A stretch of 64,000 nucleotides of DNA from Harmonia axyridis (taxonomy: Eukaryota > Arthropoda > Insecta > Coleoptera > Coccinellidae): positions 31,142,812 through 31,206,811 of the forward strand of contig NC_059502.1 of the NCBI RefSeq assembly GCF_914767665.1. The letters are read 5' to 3'. This document shows, in pieces, positions 33,870-46,979 of the stretch (positions are counted from its first letter, which is position 1; each line of letters begins with the position of its first letter). The translations under genes were made by a program, and so were the position numbers. The notes below the pieces were generated by a model that saw only the letters and a list, made by a program, of their open reading frames with translations, ran no database searches and was not told the DNA's origin.

Positions 33870-36800
33870 TTTATGACGAAATTAATTTGATCATTAGGTG
33901 ACCCATTGGTGTGATTGATTATGTATGATGAAATGATGTTGAATAATTGGTCCTATTATATATATTTATGAGAAAAGTAAGTGTATATCGATGACGAATG
34001 CAAAAATCATATACACTTTTTGCAAATTCATCGACTTTTTTGTTTCCTTCAACACCATAGTGCCCTGGTACCCATATTAGAGAATCCTAGATTAAGAAAC
34101 ATCTGATTGAAATGTTTAGAGTATTCTCACAGTTGCAGTTAAAGTTTACAAAAAGAGTCGTGATTTTTGCTGATTTAGTTCCGGAGAAAATAAATGAACT
34201 CCTTCTGGAGGGTTTCACTTTTGAAGGACTTTTTCTGCATACACAAAAAAAAAATTCCGTGAAAAAATTATTCCTCCAATATTTTTGATCGCAATATACT
34301 GAGGTGAACTACCGAATTGCATGTTTAGGAACATAATTTTATCCACACACAACAATTATGTCATCAAAAACATCTGACAACTTACCTGTGACTACGACAG
34401 GTATGTTTGAGTACTACACTCTAATTTACATCGTTTCTCTTAGATACAAAAAAATAAAGAGATAGTGAGATAATTGAAATTCAAGAATTTTCTCAAAAAG
34501 ATTTGATGACCGTTCAGGACTTTCCGGCAGTTAAAAAGAAGTGTTTTCATCACTCCCAAAACAATCCGTTCATTTCATTTCCAACAGAGCGTCAACAGGA
34601 AATACGTGCCCGGGGTTATATGAAAATGCCAGATCCATCGCCTCCGCCATTTTGAGTCGTACACAAAATGGCGTATTACAAATTTTTTGCACTTCTTCAC
34701 TCTTCCAATACCGCGTTATGTCTGTATCTTTGTCTGTGGCTTTTTATATACATTGAAATTTATTAGGTATTATATATCTGCGTATTACAAACAATCAGAT
34801 ATCAACCGAAGACACGAGAATAAACGATTGAAAAATAATATCGATATGGTTTTTTATTGGCATCTACTCAGAATCTTGGTTTAAATTTGAGGTGAAAGTG
34901 TGGAAATATTCACCTGAAAGGTGCTTTTACACCTTACTATTTCGCCTATAGAGTGAAAAAATCAGACCCAACTTTACCCTTGAGAAATCATATCCTATCA
35001 AATTGAACCAATTTTAATTGTTTCGTTTTGTAGACAGTTTCACTTTGAATTGATAACGATAATGAAATTAAATCAGATCAAATTTTTTCAACAATATATC
35101 ATAATATTCTGCACACTAGTTTTAACAAAATGATATGATTTATTATCAAAATCCACTAACCGATTTCAATTTTTATTGAATATCTGTATCTGATAGCTAT
35201 AATTTATGTTGTTCTTATACGATTTCAATGAAAATTGTTAGTTTGTGTTGTAGATAGTCAGATCTCAATTTCAGCTCTTGGAAATAATGGAAACTATAAT
35301 AATTAATGAAGTAATCTAGTCTTCTAAGACTAGACCTATAAATTTTAATGGATTAAACTAGGTATCAAAATATTTTTCGACAAATTTTGATCTTTGCAAA
35401 ATAGTTTCTATTTGAAAAATTTTAAATTGAATACCCTCAACCTCTTTCGATTAAATTGATAGTTCTTGTTATAATTACGTGTGAATAATTTTCTGATTAA
35501 TTGTTGAATTTAAAATGAATTTTTCAGTTGACATAAGAAACAGAATAATAAAAAGAGTAAAAGTGTGTTTAACATGTTCATAAATGTGTCACGGTACAAA
35601 AGAGGAAATAAATACAGGGGTATTCAAAACTTGAGGTGGCGAAAAATAAAGGAACGTATCAAGTCTGATATTTTTGATCTTAGTTAATGAACCGTTCACC
35701 ACACAATTATTTTGTTTGAAGTAATTTTTTCTTATGAATATTTAATTTTTTGAGGTACTCAGTATTTGTTTTTTTTCTAATTACGTAGATATAATAATAA
35801 AGTTTGACATTCCAATCAGATTCGATTGCTCAAATCGAATCCCACCCAGATGAGAGACCTGCTTCAGGTCATAAGCTTGAACTGGCTGATTCACAAAATT
35901 TCAACAAAGTGTTTCTCTATAGTCTATATGGCACCTTGAAGAGCCAGATATAATTTTTCTGAAGCAGAAGAGAAGTGGCTGCGATCAATAACATATCAAT
36001 ATACCCTATCAATATACTAACAATAGGAATAATCTCTGTTTTTCATATCATAGGATCAAAATACGTCACTATTTTGGGCGTAAAATTGTATAACTATCTT
36101 TCTATCTCGAAAGACTATCATTCTATTGAAGTGTTTTTTTCAGATATAGTTATTTCAGTTGAGTTCTTATAACTCATGAACATACTGGGCGAGCCTTTGA
36201 CTTGTAAATATATTTCAACTGTAGATTCTTGAGGTCAGAAGGAACCTTCAACATTATTTCCGATTCGGCCTAGATGAAAAAATTTGCCATTTGAAATTTT
36301 TATAATGAGCTATGTCACCCCTGGAAACCTTCACACTTTTTCCAACCATAAGATATACGTTTTAAACTTGGAAATGGAATAATATACATATTAAACAACC
36401 ATCATGAACTCACTTTTTCTATTCCATTTCGTTACCGAAGTAGTATTTATAATACAATAAATTAGTTATCGCAATTTAGTTGATGAAAAATATTGAATAT
36501 CCTTCTGTTCATTTCATTTTCGATAATAATAACGACTTCAGCTCACAACCGCTCATATAAGTTCTAATATTCTTCCCCAATCATTTATTATCGTTGTGTA
36601 TTTCATTTCATACCAGAGTTAAACCCATTTAACTTTTCATTTCCATTTAATTAAATGGATGATATTTATCTGTGTACATTAAAACGTCCATATCTAGCAA
36701 TGTTTCCAACTTGCCAAGTTTAAAAATACAGAACACTATAATTCCCTTCAGAATAATAAACTAAATCTATATATCTGTACCTTAGAGGTTAAAATATATG

Positions 36801-38525
36801 TTTTACTCTGTGTTATGTTTATTTAACATTCATTAATTTATTCTGGTTGAAAATGTTTCCTGAAAAAAATTAAGAAAAACCCAACAAAATCAAGAAGTTC
36901 TTCATGTAGGTACATACACATAATTTAAGAAATTTGGGATAATCGAGTAATACTGAAATTTCTTATCCTGATTGGTGGAGACTATTTGGTGAAAATTATT
37001 CTTTTATTCGATTTCGGAATTGATCTTAATTCTTCAAAACAGATTTTATGATTTTAATGAAGTAGCTTCATATTATAAGAACTGTGCCAAAGCTTAGTGA
37101 TTTGAGATCTAATTGTGGAAGTTGAGGTAAACTCATTCAAATACATTCATTTTCAAACAAAGTACTGCAATTTTAAAATTTGAGACATGACAACAAAGCA
37201 GATTTTAATTTCTGTGACTTCTTTTCAAACAGATTTACATTCAGGCGAATTACCTATTTCTTTAATTTCGTAGGTTTTTTCAAAACATATCACCTACCCG
37301 AAAAAGAAGCATTATATGATGAAATATGAAAAATACTTTTATTCTTCAAAATGGTCATATATTTATTATTGAGCGTTCGACTTACTTCTAAGAGTTGGGT
37401 TTGTTGAATTTCTGATATTTTTATGGAATGTAAGGGTCATAATGAAAAAACTGGAAGATATGTATGGAATTTTATGTACGGAGGAGTTTCTTCATGTGGA
37501 TGAGACTCTATATTACGAAAATCATTTTCTTCGATAGAATCGTTCACAGGATTTAACTGAGAAATACATTTTCCCTGTATTTTCAAGAGTCTGTATTTAT
37601 TCAACCGAATCAATCGATTCGAAAAAAATTTTAAAAAAGTTTTTCTTCTGACCTCCGGAATTTTCTGTTGGAATATGTACAGGTCAAAGACTGTATAATG
37701 TTATTTGTGGTTCTTCTTTCGAAACACTCATTGACAAATAATTGTCACTGTTGGCTTTGTATTCGTTTGAGAAATAAATTTGATTTGATTATACTTCATG
37801 TGGATATTTGCCTTTGGCTATTGGGTATATTTTATGTTTATGTAAATTTATGTGAAGAATTTTAACTCAACAAGGTAGTGATTTACTTTGCTAATGTTCT
37901 TCATATTAAATTATATAACTTGACAACGATCTAATTCTGGAATCGCTCCATGCGAGTAGGTCTTTTGTTACTGGAGGGATTGTGCTTGTTCAATATATTT
38001 CCACATCACTTCGTTTCCTTTATCTGAGTTTGAGAGATCGAGAATATTCCCAAACTGTGAATGGAGGCACTGATGTTATAATGAATATTTGTCTTATGGA
38101 GGATTAGACCCGAAAAATTCTCTGACATACTATGAAAATTTTTGCAAAAACTCAGATATTGAAGCGAGTTCCAACAAGAATTTTGTCTTGGTTCGAAATT
38201 TATTGAATTATCACCTATTATAACCATGAAATTCGTCGAAAAAAGTAACCTACGTCAAAGAGTACCACAGATTAATCATGACAAAGGGGGGTCTTTCGGA
38301 ATCAGAATTTCATCGGGGGAGTATGATAATATGGAAATTGGGCTGTTCCATTGAAAAAAAGGGTGGTATTGTGTTTCAGCTCTTTTGGGACCAGCCTGTT
38401 AAGTCAAAAATAATCAAAGCTTATGCGCTCAGTACTGTCGATTATGTCAAAATTTGAATCATTCTGCTAGCCCAAAATTTACAAGAGTTATCGACCAATC
38501 GAGCACTATTGTCTCACCCTGTATA
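33870..38525. other. Gene-poor AT-rich region
   Basis: No convincing exon, RNA gene or element was recognised. Short ORFs are scattered and lack family resemblance. Part of this region may be intron downstream of exon B. Confidence 0.35.
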
Positions 38526-38532
38526 CTTCTGA

Positions 38533-39200
38533 AATTTGTCATGAATATTCGAGTGACTTTTCACATATTATTTAAACTCAATTCAAACGTAGTTGGATCT
38601 TTTGCTCTTGTTATATAAATATTGAAATATTCAGTAATTTCCTCCGACATTCTGCTTAGATCTTCTTATGGTTCTCGAGGCGCGATCAACATGAAATTCT
38701 GCATAAAACTTGAAAATGCTAAGATACATCGACAAGCGTAATGTCAACACATTCGGTTATGTAGTTACTGTACTGTGTACTGTAGTTACTATTTGTTTTA
38801 CATTCAGCTTGAATCTGCTCTGGCTCTGATGACGCTATCAACTTGAAAATCAATACGTAGCTGAAAAATTGCTTTTTGTATCTACATTCATAATCTAAAA
38901 TCATACGTTTTTTGATAATTGAATTATTGGCTTATTTTTTTCGATATTATTCTCGAGTCTTCTTTAGTTCTATTGAAGCAATCTACAGGAAATTTTGCAT
39001 AAAGCTTGAAATAATGTTTCCACAATTCATTCTGATCGAATTAGTTGATTTGAAATGATCAGGAAAACGAAATTTTTAAATTGTCCTTATTTCCATATTG
39101 TTCATATTTACGGAAACACTAGCCATATTTTGCCACTTAATTCGAGATCCGCACCTCATCTAAAAATTCAAAGATTTTAGGTCCTTCCATTTGAGAGTTA
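38533..39200. repeat. Diverged repeat shared with 57.3-57.8 kb
   Basis: CATGAATATTCGAGTG and the ACATAT-TTTAAA-CTCAATT stretch at 38547-38600 match 57337-57385 (CATGAACATTCGAGTG). Sub-units with 'GAAATT-TGCATAAA-CTTGAAA' recur at about 38695-38710 and 38990-39010, so the segment is internally repetitive. Function unknown. Confidence 0.4.
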
Positions 39201-39756
39201 ACGTGTATGTTAACAGACAGCTGGACGGACAAACTCGAATTTCAGAACAAATTCATCATCATTGTGTCGAATTTCATCGTTTGAGTCCAATTCCAGTTCG
39301 AAAATTATGGACAATGTGACGCAACGATAAAGCGGAATGTTCAGGAAACGAGCAATCAAAAAAGAAATAGAAGTAAAGTGATACGCATATAATCAAGTCG
39401 AAGAGAATGTTTTGGAAGTAGTGATTAGCGTTATGCGTTCGATTTCGATTAATTACTAATATATATACTCATCAGTAACCTGCATTTGCCTAGAACAGTA
39501 ACCAAATTGGTTCGATATTATGATAATCTTCACCCAATCGCTTCCATTGTTCGATGTCATTTGAGTATTATCTCGTGTCAGTATGGCTATATTCAACTAA
39601 ATAGTGCAGGATACCTAGAATCCTCTAATCTAAACAATAGCAGCTACAAAGTGCCAACGGATTGCGCGTAACAAACAAAGCGATATTGCAGGACAAAGTA
39701 TGGAATCCCTGCTTATTACAGCTTAGGCAGTCGACAGTTCTCTAATGAATGATTAC

Positions 39757-39821
39757 CTTGGTATTTTGTCGTAGCTGTCCCAATTATGGATGCAACTGAA
39801 GGAACTGTTCCCTTGTGCCAT
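39757..39821 (-). CDS. Candidate first coding exon, paralogue B
   Basis: The ATG at 39821 opens 21 codons plus two bases, ending at the donor AG|GTAATC. The peptide includes SSFSCIHNWDSYDKIP. It is two codons shorter than copies A and C but has the same intron phase and aligns throughout after the first few residues. A perfect CRE-like TGACGTCA lies at 39927-39934, about 110 bp upstream of the ATG, where copy A has TGATGTCA. Product unknown; no second exon could be assigned. Confidence 0.5.
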
Positions 39822-40224
39822 AGGAATTCGTACAGCATTCAAGCCATACATTTTTAACTGCCAAGATGTCCAGATCCTCTGCAGTTACAAACTAATTAAG
39901 AACGTTTACTTTGTGATTATCCTAGATGACGTCACCTCAGAAATGTATTTTTTCAACTATTTTATAATGTAGTGCTTCATTTTATACAGTACAAAAATTT
40001 CTTGAAATTAGTTTTGTATTATTTCCGAGCATTGGGAACAATCCCATTTACACGGAAAAAATATAGGATTATACATAATAAGCCTGTTTTTTGTAATAAA
40101 ATCGTTCAAACACATATTATGTAAACATAATTCCCGCATATTTCATTTCCATCAGATTGTTGAAACGGGAGAATGTAAAACTGGTTTTCATTTTAACTTT
40201 GACCCAGCCATGATTATGAATATA

Positions 40225-40330
40225 ACAGACGAAGGAAATATATAGATAGATGATAGATAGATATGTTTATTCTCATTGAAATAAACAAAAACAAGTCACA
40301 GAGATAATTACATATGTGTGAACATATGTG
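40225..40330 (-). repeat. Non-LTR 3' tail with TATC repeats
   Basis: On the minus strand a short 3' UTR-like segment (AATGAGAATAAACATATC) runs into (TATC)n at 40238-40262. Next to it ACATATGTGTGA is tandemly duplicated at 40309-40333. Probably a truncated retrotransposon end. Confidence 0.45.
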
Positions 40331-40804
40331 TGAACATTATAGGCATTATGGAAAGGAATGATGCCTGTATTCCGAAAGTTTTTTATAAAAATTTACGGAA
40401 TATTCTGGTTTTTCAAACAGAAAGTGTATTAATTTTTTTCTGGTTGGAAAATTCATCATTGAATGAAAATCCAACTATTCTATTCCTATTTATTTACGAA
40501 ATGAAAATGACTGTTATCTCAATTTTGGACGAATTGAAGAAAATAATATCACTAATTAATGCAACAATTGTACTTATCCGATATTGGTTAATTTGATATA
40601 AGAATGTGAACAGTTAATGAAAGAAAATTGAGGAAATATTCTGAATTACCTGGAAAAATTGAGGGGTTGTGAAACATAAATCTCTCTTGTGGAATTCCTA
40701 AAATGTCAAACTATTCTCGAAAATGGAACGCGAGAATCATTCGAAGACACTCTTGTGAAAAACTAATGGTAATAAAAATATTTCCACCAAACTACATTGT
40801 TCAA

Positions 40805-41584
40805 CTATACCTTTTCAACTTCAAATTGAGACAAAATCAAATTGGGAATTAAAAATGGGACTCAACACATTCAAATTAGGAAAAATCAATTTTGAATTGG
40901 TCGACATTTATTGCTAGTTAATTTAATTTTTCTATGAAATTCAAGCATCTTTGTACGTAAAAAAGGAGTAGGAAACGAATCTATACCGAAGTTCAATTCA
41001 AAAAAGGTTTTATATCAAAATGAAAGATCCTCAATAATTTTAAAACAACATTATAATGTTTTTTCAAATACAAAAAACTTAACCGAAAAACATCAAATAC
41101 AACGAAATACCTAATATACATGTTCATTGCATTCGCATATCTAATATACAGACCAATATATCCAATATACCGACCATCTGAAATGAATCTTTGGAAATGA
41201 GCCACATATCTTGCACAGTTTGATATGTAAATTGTTGTTATTCTTTTAATGTTATCTGTCATTCTTCCCCACAAATCACCATTTCCCCTATGGATCGCAT
41301 GTTTTTTAATTGATTCCACTTTTTTTTTAGGGGATGTTTGCGAGTGAAACTTTAGGTGTAGTTACTACCTATTTACTTTCTTAAGGAAATGATGTCAGAA
41401 AAAATGATTAAAAAATTAAATAGGAATTTCTTAGAGTTTATATAACGAATTCATATAAGAAAAGATGTTGTTCCAAGCTGAATTTGAATATGTGTTAATT
41501 CCGAATTTGAATATGTTTAGTCCTAATCTGAAATTGATTTTTCCCTATTTGAATTTGTCTCAATTTGAATTTGAAATGGTATAG
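40805..41584. mobile_element. TIR element of about 780 bp (MITE)
   Basis: The left end CTATACCTTTTCAACTTCAA (40805) and the inverted right end CTATACCATTTCAAATTCAA (from 41584) match, continuing with AATTGAGACAAA and GGAAAAATCAATTTT. The interior has a minus-strand frame of 108 codons (41319-40993) with no recognisable motif, rich in Tyr/Ile and probably chance. Ladder-like repeats of ATATCCAATATAC occur near 41130-41175. No target duplication could be defined. Confidence 0.6.
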
Positions 41585-41589
41585 ATGGT

Positions 41590-43940
41590 ATCATTTCAAT
41601 GGTTGAGAGGTTTAGTAGAGGTAATTTGAAAAAATTGTTATTTGCATATAATAACTGGAATATTCCAAAACTCCCATCCGTATATTTCTGGAAAATAGTA
41701 AGTTTTTCAGACCAATAGATAATTGATCACTGCAAAAACTACTAAATAATATTATTATTATATTTATCATTTCAAAACATTTTCCTGATACTGGAAGTCA
41801 ACAATAAATTCTTATTAAGATGTACTGGTGAACTGAAGAGAAAAATGTAGTTTGACCTCTTCTGAAGCTCCAGAACTGACCGTATTCCATTCATTATCCT
41901 ACTTTCTGCCAACTACTGAATGAAATATGGACTATTTGCACGAACATATTGTGATGTTTAATGCTACAAACCCGTGATTCGCCTAATCTAATACAATAGA
42001 TGAGAGACAATACATGTAAAGATGTTTCTTCAGAAGATTTCAACCTCAACTAGATAGTGTCTGGTGAATAATTCAAGTCATTCAAATTAGGGTGCTTACC
42101 CATAAAATCAGATCAAAAGGTGCAATGGTAGAATAAAGATACCAAGTTTCAATTTGCTCATAACGTTGAAGGACTGGCATTGGTTACAATTAGAAAGAAA
42201 ATTGATTCATCTTTGCGAACTCAACAGCTCTGAAGAGTTTCATAAGGTACTTCTTCATTAGAAAGTCGAAAATAAGATTCCATCTCTTCCACGATAATGA
42301 ACAGTACCATAATAATGTTAAATGAGACTATAGTATCCGGAAAATACGGACGAAAGACATAAAATGTTAGTATATTCATTATCCTGCAAAGGAATTGAAT
42401 CAGAAAACATAGTGTGAAGGAGTATCTAAGACTATTTCAATCCATTTTGCTGCAGCTCTCTCCACAACTAATTGAGGTAAGTGATCTTACATCAAAGGAG
42501 GTATCAAGAATAGAAAATCATTTGAGAGAAATCCTTAGATCTTGTTCACCATATATGACTCCCATGAGAATAGCTCACTATACTCTATATAGTGAAGGGG
42601 GCACAACAGACCCCAAGGTCTAGGTGCAAAGTGACTTCTTCGCATTAATAGGCTATTGGGGTATCAAATGCAAAAATCGACAACCTAATTTGATGACTCC
42701 TAGATGAGCACAGGAATAAACTAAGTTTCTCAGATTATTATGTTGATGAAATTTTCGAACGTTCAAAAAACGGTCAAGATGAAAACATTCTTCTGATAAT
42801 GATATATTTGTTGAACGAGTTTAACTATAAAAAGGAATAATTCTGATAGAATCAGTTATAGTTTTCACAGGTTGTGATATCTCAATAGAGCTTTTCGAGT
42901 ATTGCATTATAATTTTTTATCGTCGATCACTCAATGAATTCATTTTTTAGTATGGAAATAAAAAACATATTACACCATTCGATATCCATCAGCACGCTAT
43001 AGATTGATAATCAACTTAATGCACTTTCCATCAACTAAATTCAGTCATATTAATGAAATAACATCATTCGATTTATATGCTCACTAATAATTATCGCCAT
43101 ACATTCGGAAAACAACATAGTTATTATATTCGAAATTCAGTCATAACAGTATCATTTCTCTTCATTGTCGTTAATACATTTCCAACCTTTCTCATACGAA
43201 CAAGTTAAACACATAGCAGTTGAAAGTGAAAAATGATGGATAAAATCTTAAAGCAACATTTCGACAAACCAAAATAAAATTCGAGGAAAGCATTCGACTT
43301 CAGTTTCTCTTGAGCACTCACTCATCATCGCTTATTACACCGTTAAGGAGCAGAATTAAAAGATTATAGGAGAGGTAATCTAGTAGGATATCATTGCTGT
43401 CGGTTATTAAATCTAGACGATCCCTTTGAAATTCGAAATGAGCTTTTGATTGATTATTCCGATAATATACAATCTAAAAATTAAATCTTTTCTTTATGAA
43501 AAGGTATGTTTTTTATATTTTATAAAAAGGTTTTTAGACATGGAGTTTGATGCAAACCTCAGAATTGTTGATATTCCTACACGCAAAATTTCAACAACGT
43601 CAGTCCTGTCATCACTGATATTAGGTTTCTCTCTATACCTAAATTAATTTTTTTTTTGGGATTATAATGAAAATACCGATAATTGAATATATTGAGAGGA
43701 AGAGAAAGTACCTGCATTTATTGATTTTGCAATCGAACATAGTGTTGAAATACATATTTATCCGATAAACATATTCGAAAAAGTATAAAAAATATTCTTC
43801 GGGTGAGTCAAATTTTTAAACAAAAAAGGAACATAATTTGAACAGTATTTGTATTTTGAAGATTTGAATAGAAGGAATATTCACGTTTAATATTAAAATG
43901 TAAGAAATAGACTTGTAGGGAAAAAAGGAAAAAAAAAACG
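41590..43940. other. No gene recognised
   Basis: A plus-strand open stretch 42414-42623 contains a consensus donor (GAG|GTAAGTGA at 42475) but no known protein similarity. The rest is AT-rich. Confidence 0.3.
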
Positions 43941-43942
43941 TG

Positions 43943-44060
43943 ATAATAATAATAATAATAATAAAATGGTTTATTCTGTAAGCTACAGGGTATAAACATA
44001 TAGTCACAGAGGCGTGAGCCTGTACGTGACTTCTAAATAAACAAGATATAATGCAGTAGC
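43943..44060 (-). repeat. Non-LTR retrotransposon 3' end with (ATT)n tail
   Basis: On the minus strand, CGTACAGGCTCACGCCTCTG, then CCCTGTAGCTTACAGAATAA and ACCATTTT end in (ATT)n at 43943-43963. This is the shape of a 3' UTR plus short tandem tail of a heavily truncated insertion. No coding part remains. Confidence 0.5.
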
Positions 44061-44064
44061 CAGT

Positions 44065-45290
44065 ATTCAAATAAATTCACAAATCAAGATCAAATTCTTT
44101 TAACATATTTCAATAAAAATATAAAAATGATGTGCAGAACAAATACTAGAAAATACTACCATAAAACAAAAATTCAGGGGGAATTCATAATTCCCTAATT
44201 CTACCATCACAGCAGTCGCAGAAGCATTTACGGGAACATTGTAAGCAAATTGGTTTATCGCCTCGTATCGACCCCTCCTTTTGTTAAATTATACCAAGCA
44301 ATATTTTCAGTTTTTTTTTTTGGTTTGTTCATCTTTTGCTTTGATGTGATGCATATGTAGATAACAGGAGCAGAGGAATTTGTAGAGTGTGAGATATTTT
44401 GTGAACCATATAAACTTTCTCCCACTTGACAAGTTCTTCAAACCATCGTAAACACGTTTCCTCGAAATCGGGACCGGAAATGTTACGCGAACATACTCGA
44501 TATCTTTGTATGTAAGTGGTGACAAGGAGTCTCCTACTCGGATAACATGTATTTTGATATGTAACTAGCTTGCCAAACTCACCCCATTCAGTGGTTACAG
44601 CATTCTGAGGATAAAGAAGGTACTGCAAATTACATCTTTGGCGGCAGTTTGTAGTGGGAGATATGATGACTTAAGTGTTATGGTTTTTTTCTGTGGATAT
44701 TCATCATTTTATTACGAATATACAAATGAGACAATTGTAATTTTTTTTGTATTAAATTTCCATGATTTCATCATCCAAAAAACATTTTGTGTCTTTTGAT
44801 TCCCTTGGATTCTCAATGATGTCGGCCATAAGTACATAGAAGGAATTCGATAAAAGTTATGGTTTTCGAAGAAACGACAAAATTTAGTATGAAAACATGA
44901 TGAGAGATGATGATTCTCTGAAGTTGAAAGAGAGAATAATATTGAATCAATTAGGAGTCTGCCATAGATAAAATGAAAATATGTCAAAATCCCTGCCCCC
45001 GCTAAACATCGATGCCTCATTTGAAAACAGGGTTGTCCAACAAGGGGCATCATTTTGAATAGCCCGCTATCTTTTTTCAATCTGTCGTATTTCGAAATGA
45101 GTAGAATCTACGCCATTACTAAGAAAAGAATGAAACCTGCTTCAAAACCGAAAATTTGCAGTCACAGTTCTCAAGACTGAATCATTTTTGGGTTTCCGAA
45201 AAGCGCCTTCTCGGCCGGTGAATTTTTAGAAAAATTTTAGCTCTTGAACAGGTTATTGATGTGAATAATTGAAGTCGTTTGTGTTGTTCA
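44065..45290. other. No gene recognised
   Basis: Minus-strand ORFs of 99 and 122 codons (44628-44329, 45080-44712) overlap others in different frames and show no domain that I know. They may be relics of coding sequence; I would not annotate them as genes. Confidence 0.3.
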
Positions 45291-45296
45291 AGGACA

Positions 45297-45711
45297 AGGA
45301 TGTTGAAGCTTTGAAAACTTGATAACTTGAAAACTTAATAAGAACAAAAAAATTGTAAAAAAATTGGCAAAGGAGTACGACGCTTTCTTAGCTTCTGAAG
45401 CCTCGATCAAAAAGATTCCAAGGCTATTGGGTCCCGGTTTAGACAAATTCCCTGGTCTTTTGTCTCACCGGGAATCTATGACTCAGAAAATTGATGAAGT
45501 TAAGGCAACCATCAAATTCCAGATGAAAAAGGCCTTGTGCCTTTCTGTTGCCGTGGGGCATGTTGATATGAACACTGATGAATTGGTACAAAATAACCAT
45601 CATTTGGCCGTCAACTTCTTGGATTCTCTTTCGAAGGAACATTGGCAAAACGTCAGGTCTTTGCATGTGAAATCATCCATGGGACCACCAAAAAGATATA
45701 CTAGATTTTAA
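45297..45711 (+). pseudogene. RpL10Ab: Ribosomal protein L10a (uL1) processed pseudogene
   Basis: The C-terminal half of the large-subunit protein L10a is clear: YDAFLASEASIKKIPRLLGP, KFPGLLSHRESM, KIDEVKATIKFQMKKALCLS, HWQNVRSLHVKSSMGPP and a stop after TRF. Upstream, DVEALK is still visible at 45298-45316, followed by stops and indels. The frame lacks an ATG, two residues are missing near LDKFPG, and the N-terminal 100 or so residues are absent. No introns interrupt it, so a retrocopy truncated at the 5' end is likely. No poly(A) tract is left. The real gene must lie elsewhere in the genome. Confidence 0.85.
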
Positions 45712-45769
45712 TCTTGTTTAAATGAAATATGAAATAATAATATGGACAGGGATTATTGCTTTCGTAATC

Positions 45770-46195
45770 AGTAATGATTACGAAAACCCAGGTTTGTATG
45801 GATCGCGCTACCAAGCTATGATTGATGATTTTTTATGAGCGGAATTGGAAGATATTGATTAGACGACGTTTATTGTCAACAAGACGGCGATACGTGCCAT
45901 ATAAGCAACGAAACAAATGCAATCTCGATCTATAATGGCCATCGAAATTTTGTGATTCAACACCTTTGGACTTTTTCTTTGAACCACGTAAAAGATAAGG
46001 TCTATGCCAATTATCCACTATCGATTCAAGATATTTAGATGTAATTCATGGAGGTTATGGAGGACATACAGCACAAATTTCCGAATTGGTCATGGAAAAC
46101 GGTGCTGTAGCCGGAGGGAGGGGGGGGCATTTGACTGATATTGTTCTCCATCGTTGATGGCAGGCATATTTATAATGAAATAAACATCCAATGAT
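45770..46195 (+). pseudogene. DD41D-type mariner transposase remnant
   Basis: Frames joined by several shifts give a RYQAMIDDFL-like stretch, FIVNKTAIRAI-type remains of the FQQDGA box, FCDSTPLDFFFEPRKR (third catalytic Asp) and GGRGGHLTDIVLHR at the C-terminus. The DNA around TTGTGATTCAACACC also matches 33537-33551, so it belongs to the same family as the 33-kb element but is much older. Confidence 0.65.
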
Positions 46196-46797
46196 TTCTA
46201 TTGAAATATAGTAGTTATTTTATCATATCAAAATGAAAACTCTTAATGGAAAACATTTCTGGATAACAGGTCAGCTGTATCAGCTGATGATAATAATTGG
46301 CTCATTGACTTCCAAAACGATATATGGATCATTCAACATAAATTTGACCTAGGGGAAATTATGTAAGTCGGAAGAAGTGTCAAGCAACCAGAAATTGAAT
46401 ATAATATTTTTCATTCAAAAGTGCTTTTTCGAATTATGAATTGTTAATTCCTTCACAAGGACCCAGACAAATTTGAAAATATATACCTTGATTATGATTG
46501 GGAAACGGCCATAATCTAACAATATGGGCACTGCCAGTTTTAGTGCAGAATCGCTTCAGGACACATGATATCTAAATTTTTATTATTTCAGAATCATCCT
46601 TTGCAACTGAAAATCATTCAAAAATATGTCTACTTATTAGGAAGATGGCATCCCTCGTAATATTTTCATTTCAAAAAGTTCATTCAAAAACAAATTATAA
46701 CGTCTATGTTTTTTTATTTCGCACTATTGCCCGAATTTTCGTGAAATAATCTTTCAATGTATATGCAGAGCTTCATAAGACTGAAGATGACAAAATT

Positions 46798-46973
46798 AAG
46801 GCTCATATTAATGGTGATAGAAACTATTGCGATAGTACTATTTTGATTGTGCGACAGCAGTCTCGCACTAACACGATACTGACTATCGAGTGGTTACATG
46901 ATGACAGTTGCTGCGATAGTTACTATCACTATCACACTATCGTGATAGTACTATCACCTTGAAAATGAGCCTT
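46798..46973. mobile_element. Short MITE (176 bp) rich in GATAGTACTATC motifs
   Basis: Inverted ends start AAGGCTCAT and continue to GGTGATAG (46798-46820 with 46951-46973). The interior repeats CGATAGT/ACTATCG several times (46828-46840, 46875-46882, 46912-46950). No coding capacity; target duplication not obvious. Confidence 0.65.
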
Positions 46974-46979
46974 CATTTT

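Noticed and set aside
40993..41319. 108-codon minus-strand ORF
   Set aside because: Lies inside a TIR element, Tyr/Ile-rich with short tandem DNA repeats; no domain recognised.
44329..45080. Minus-strand ORFs of 99 and 122 codons
   Set aside because: Overlapping alternative frames of similar length and no similarity I can name; insufficient for a gene call.
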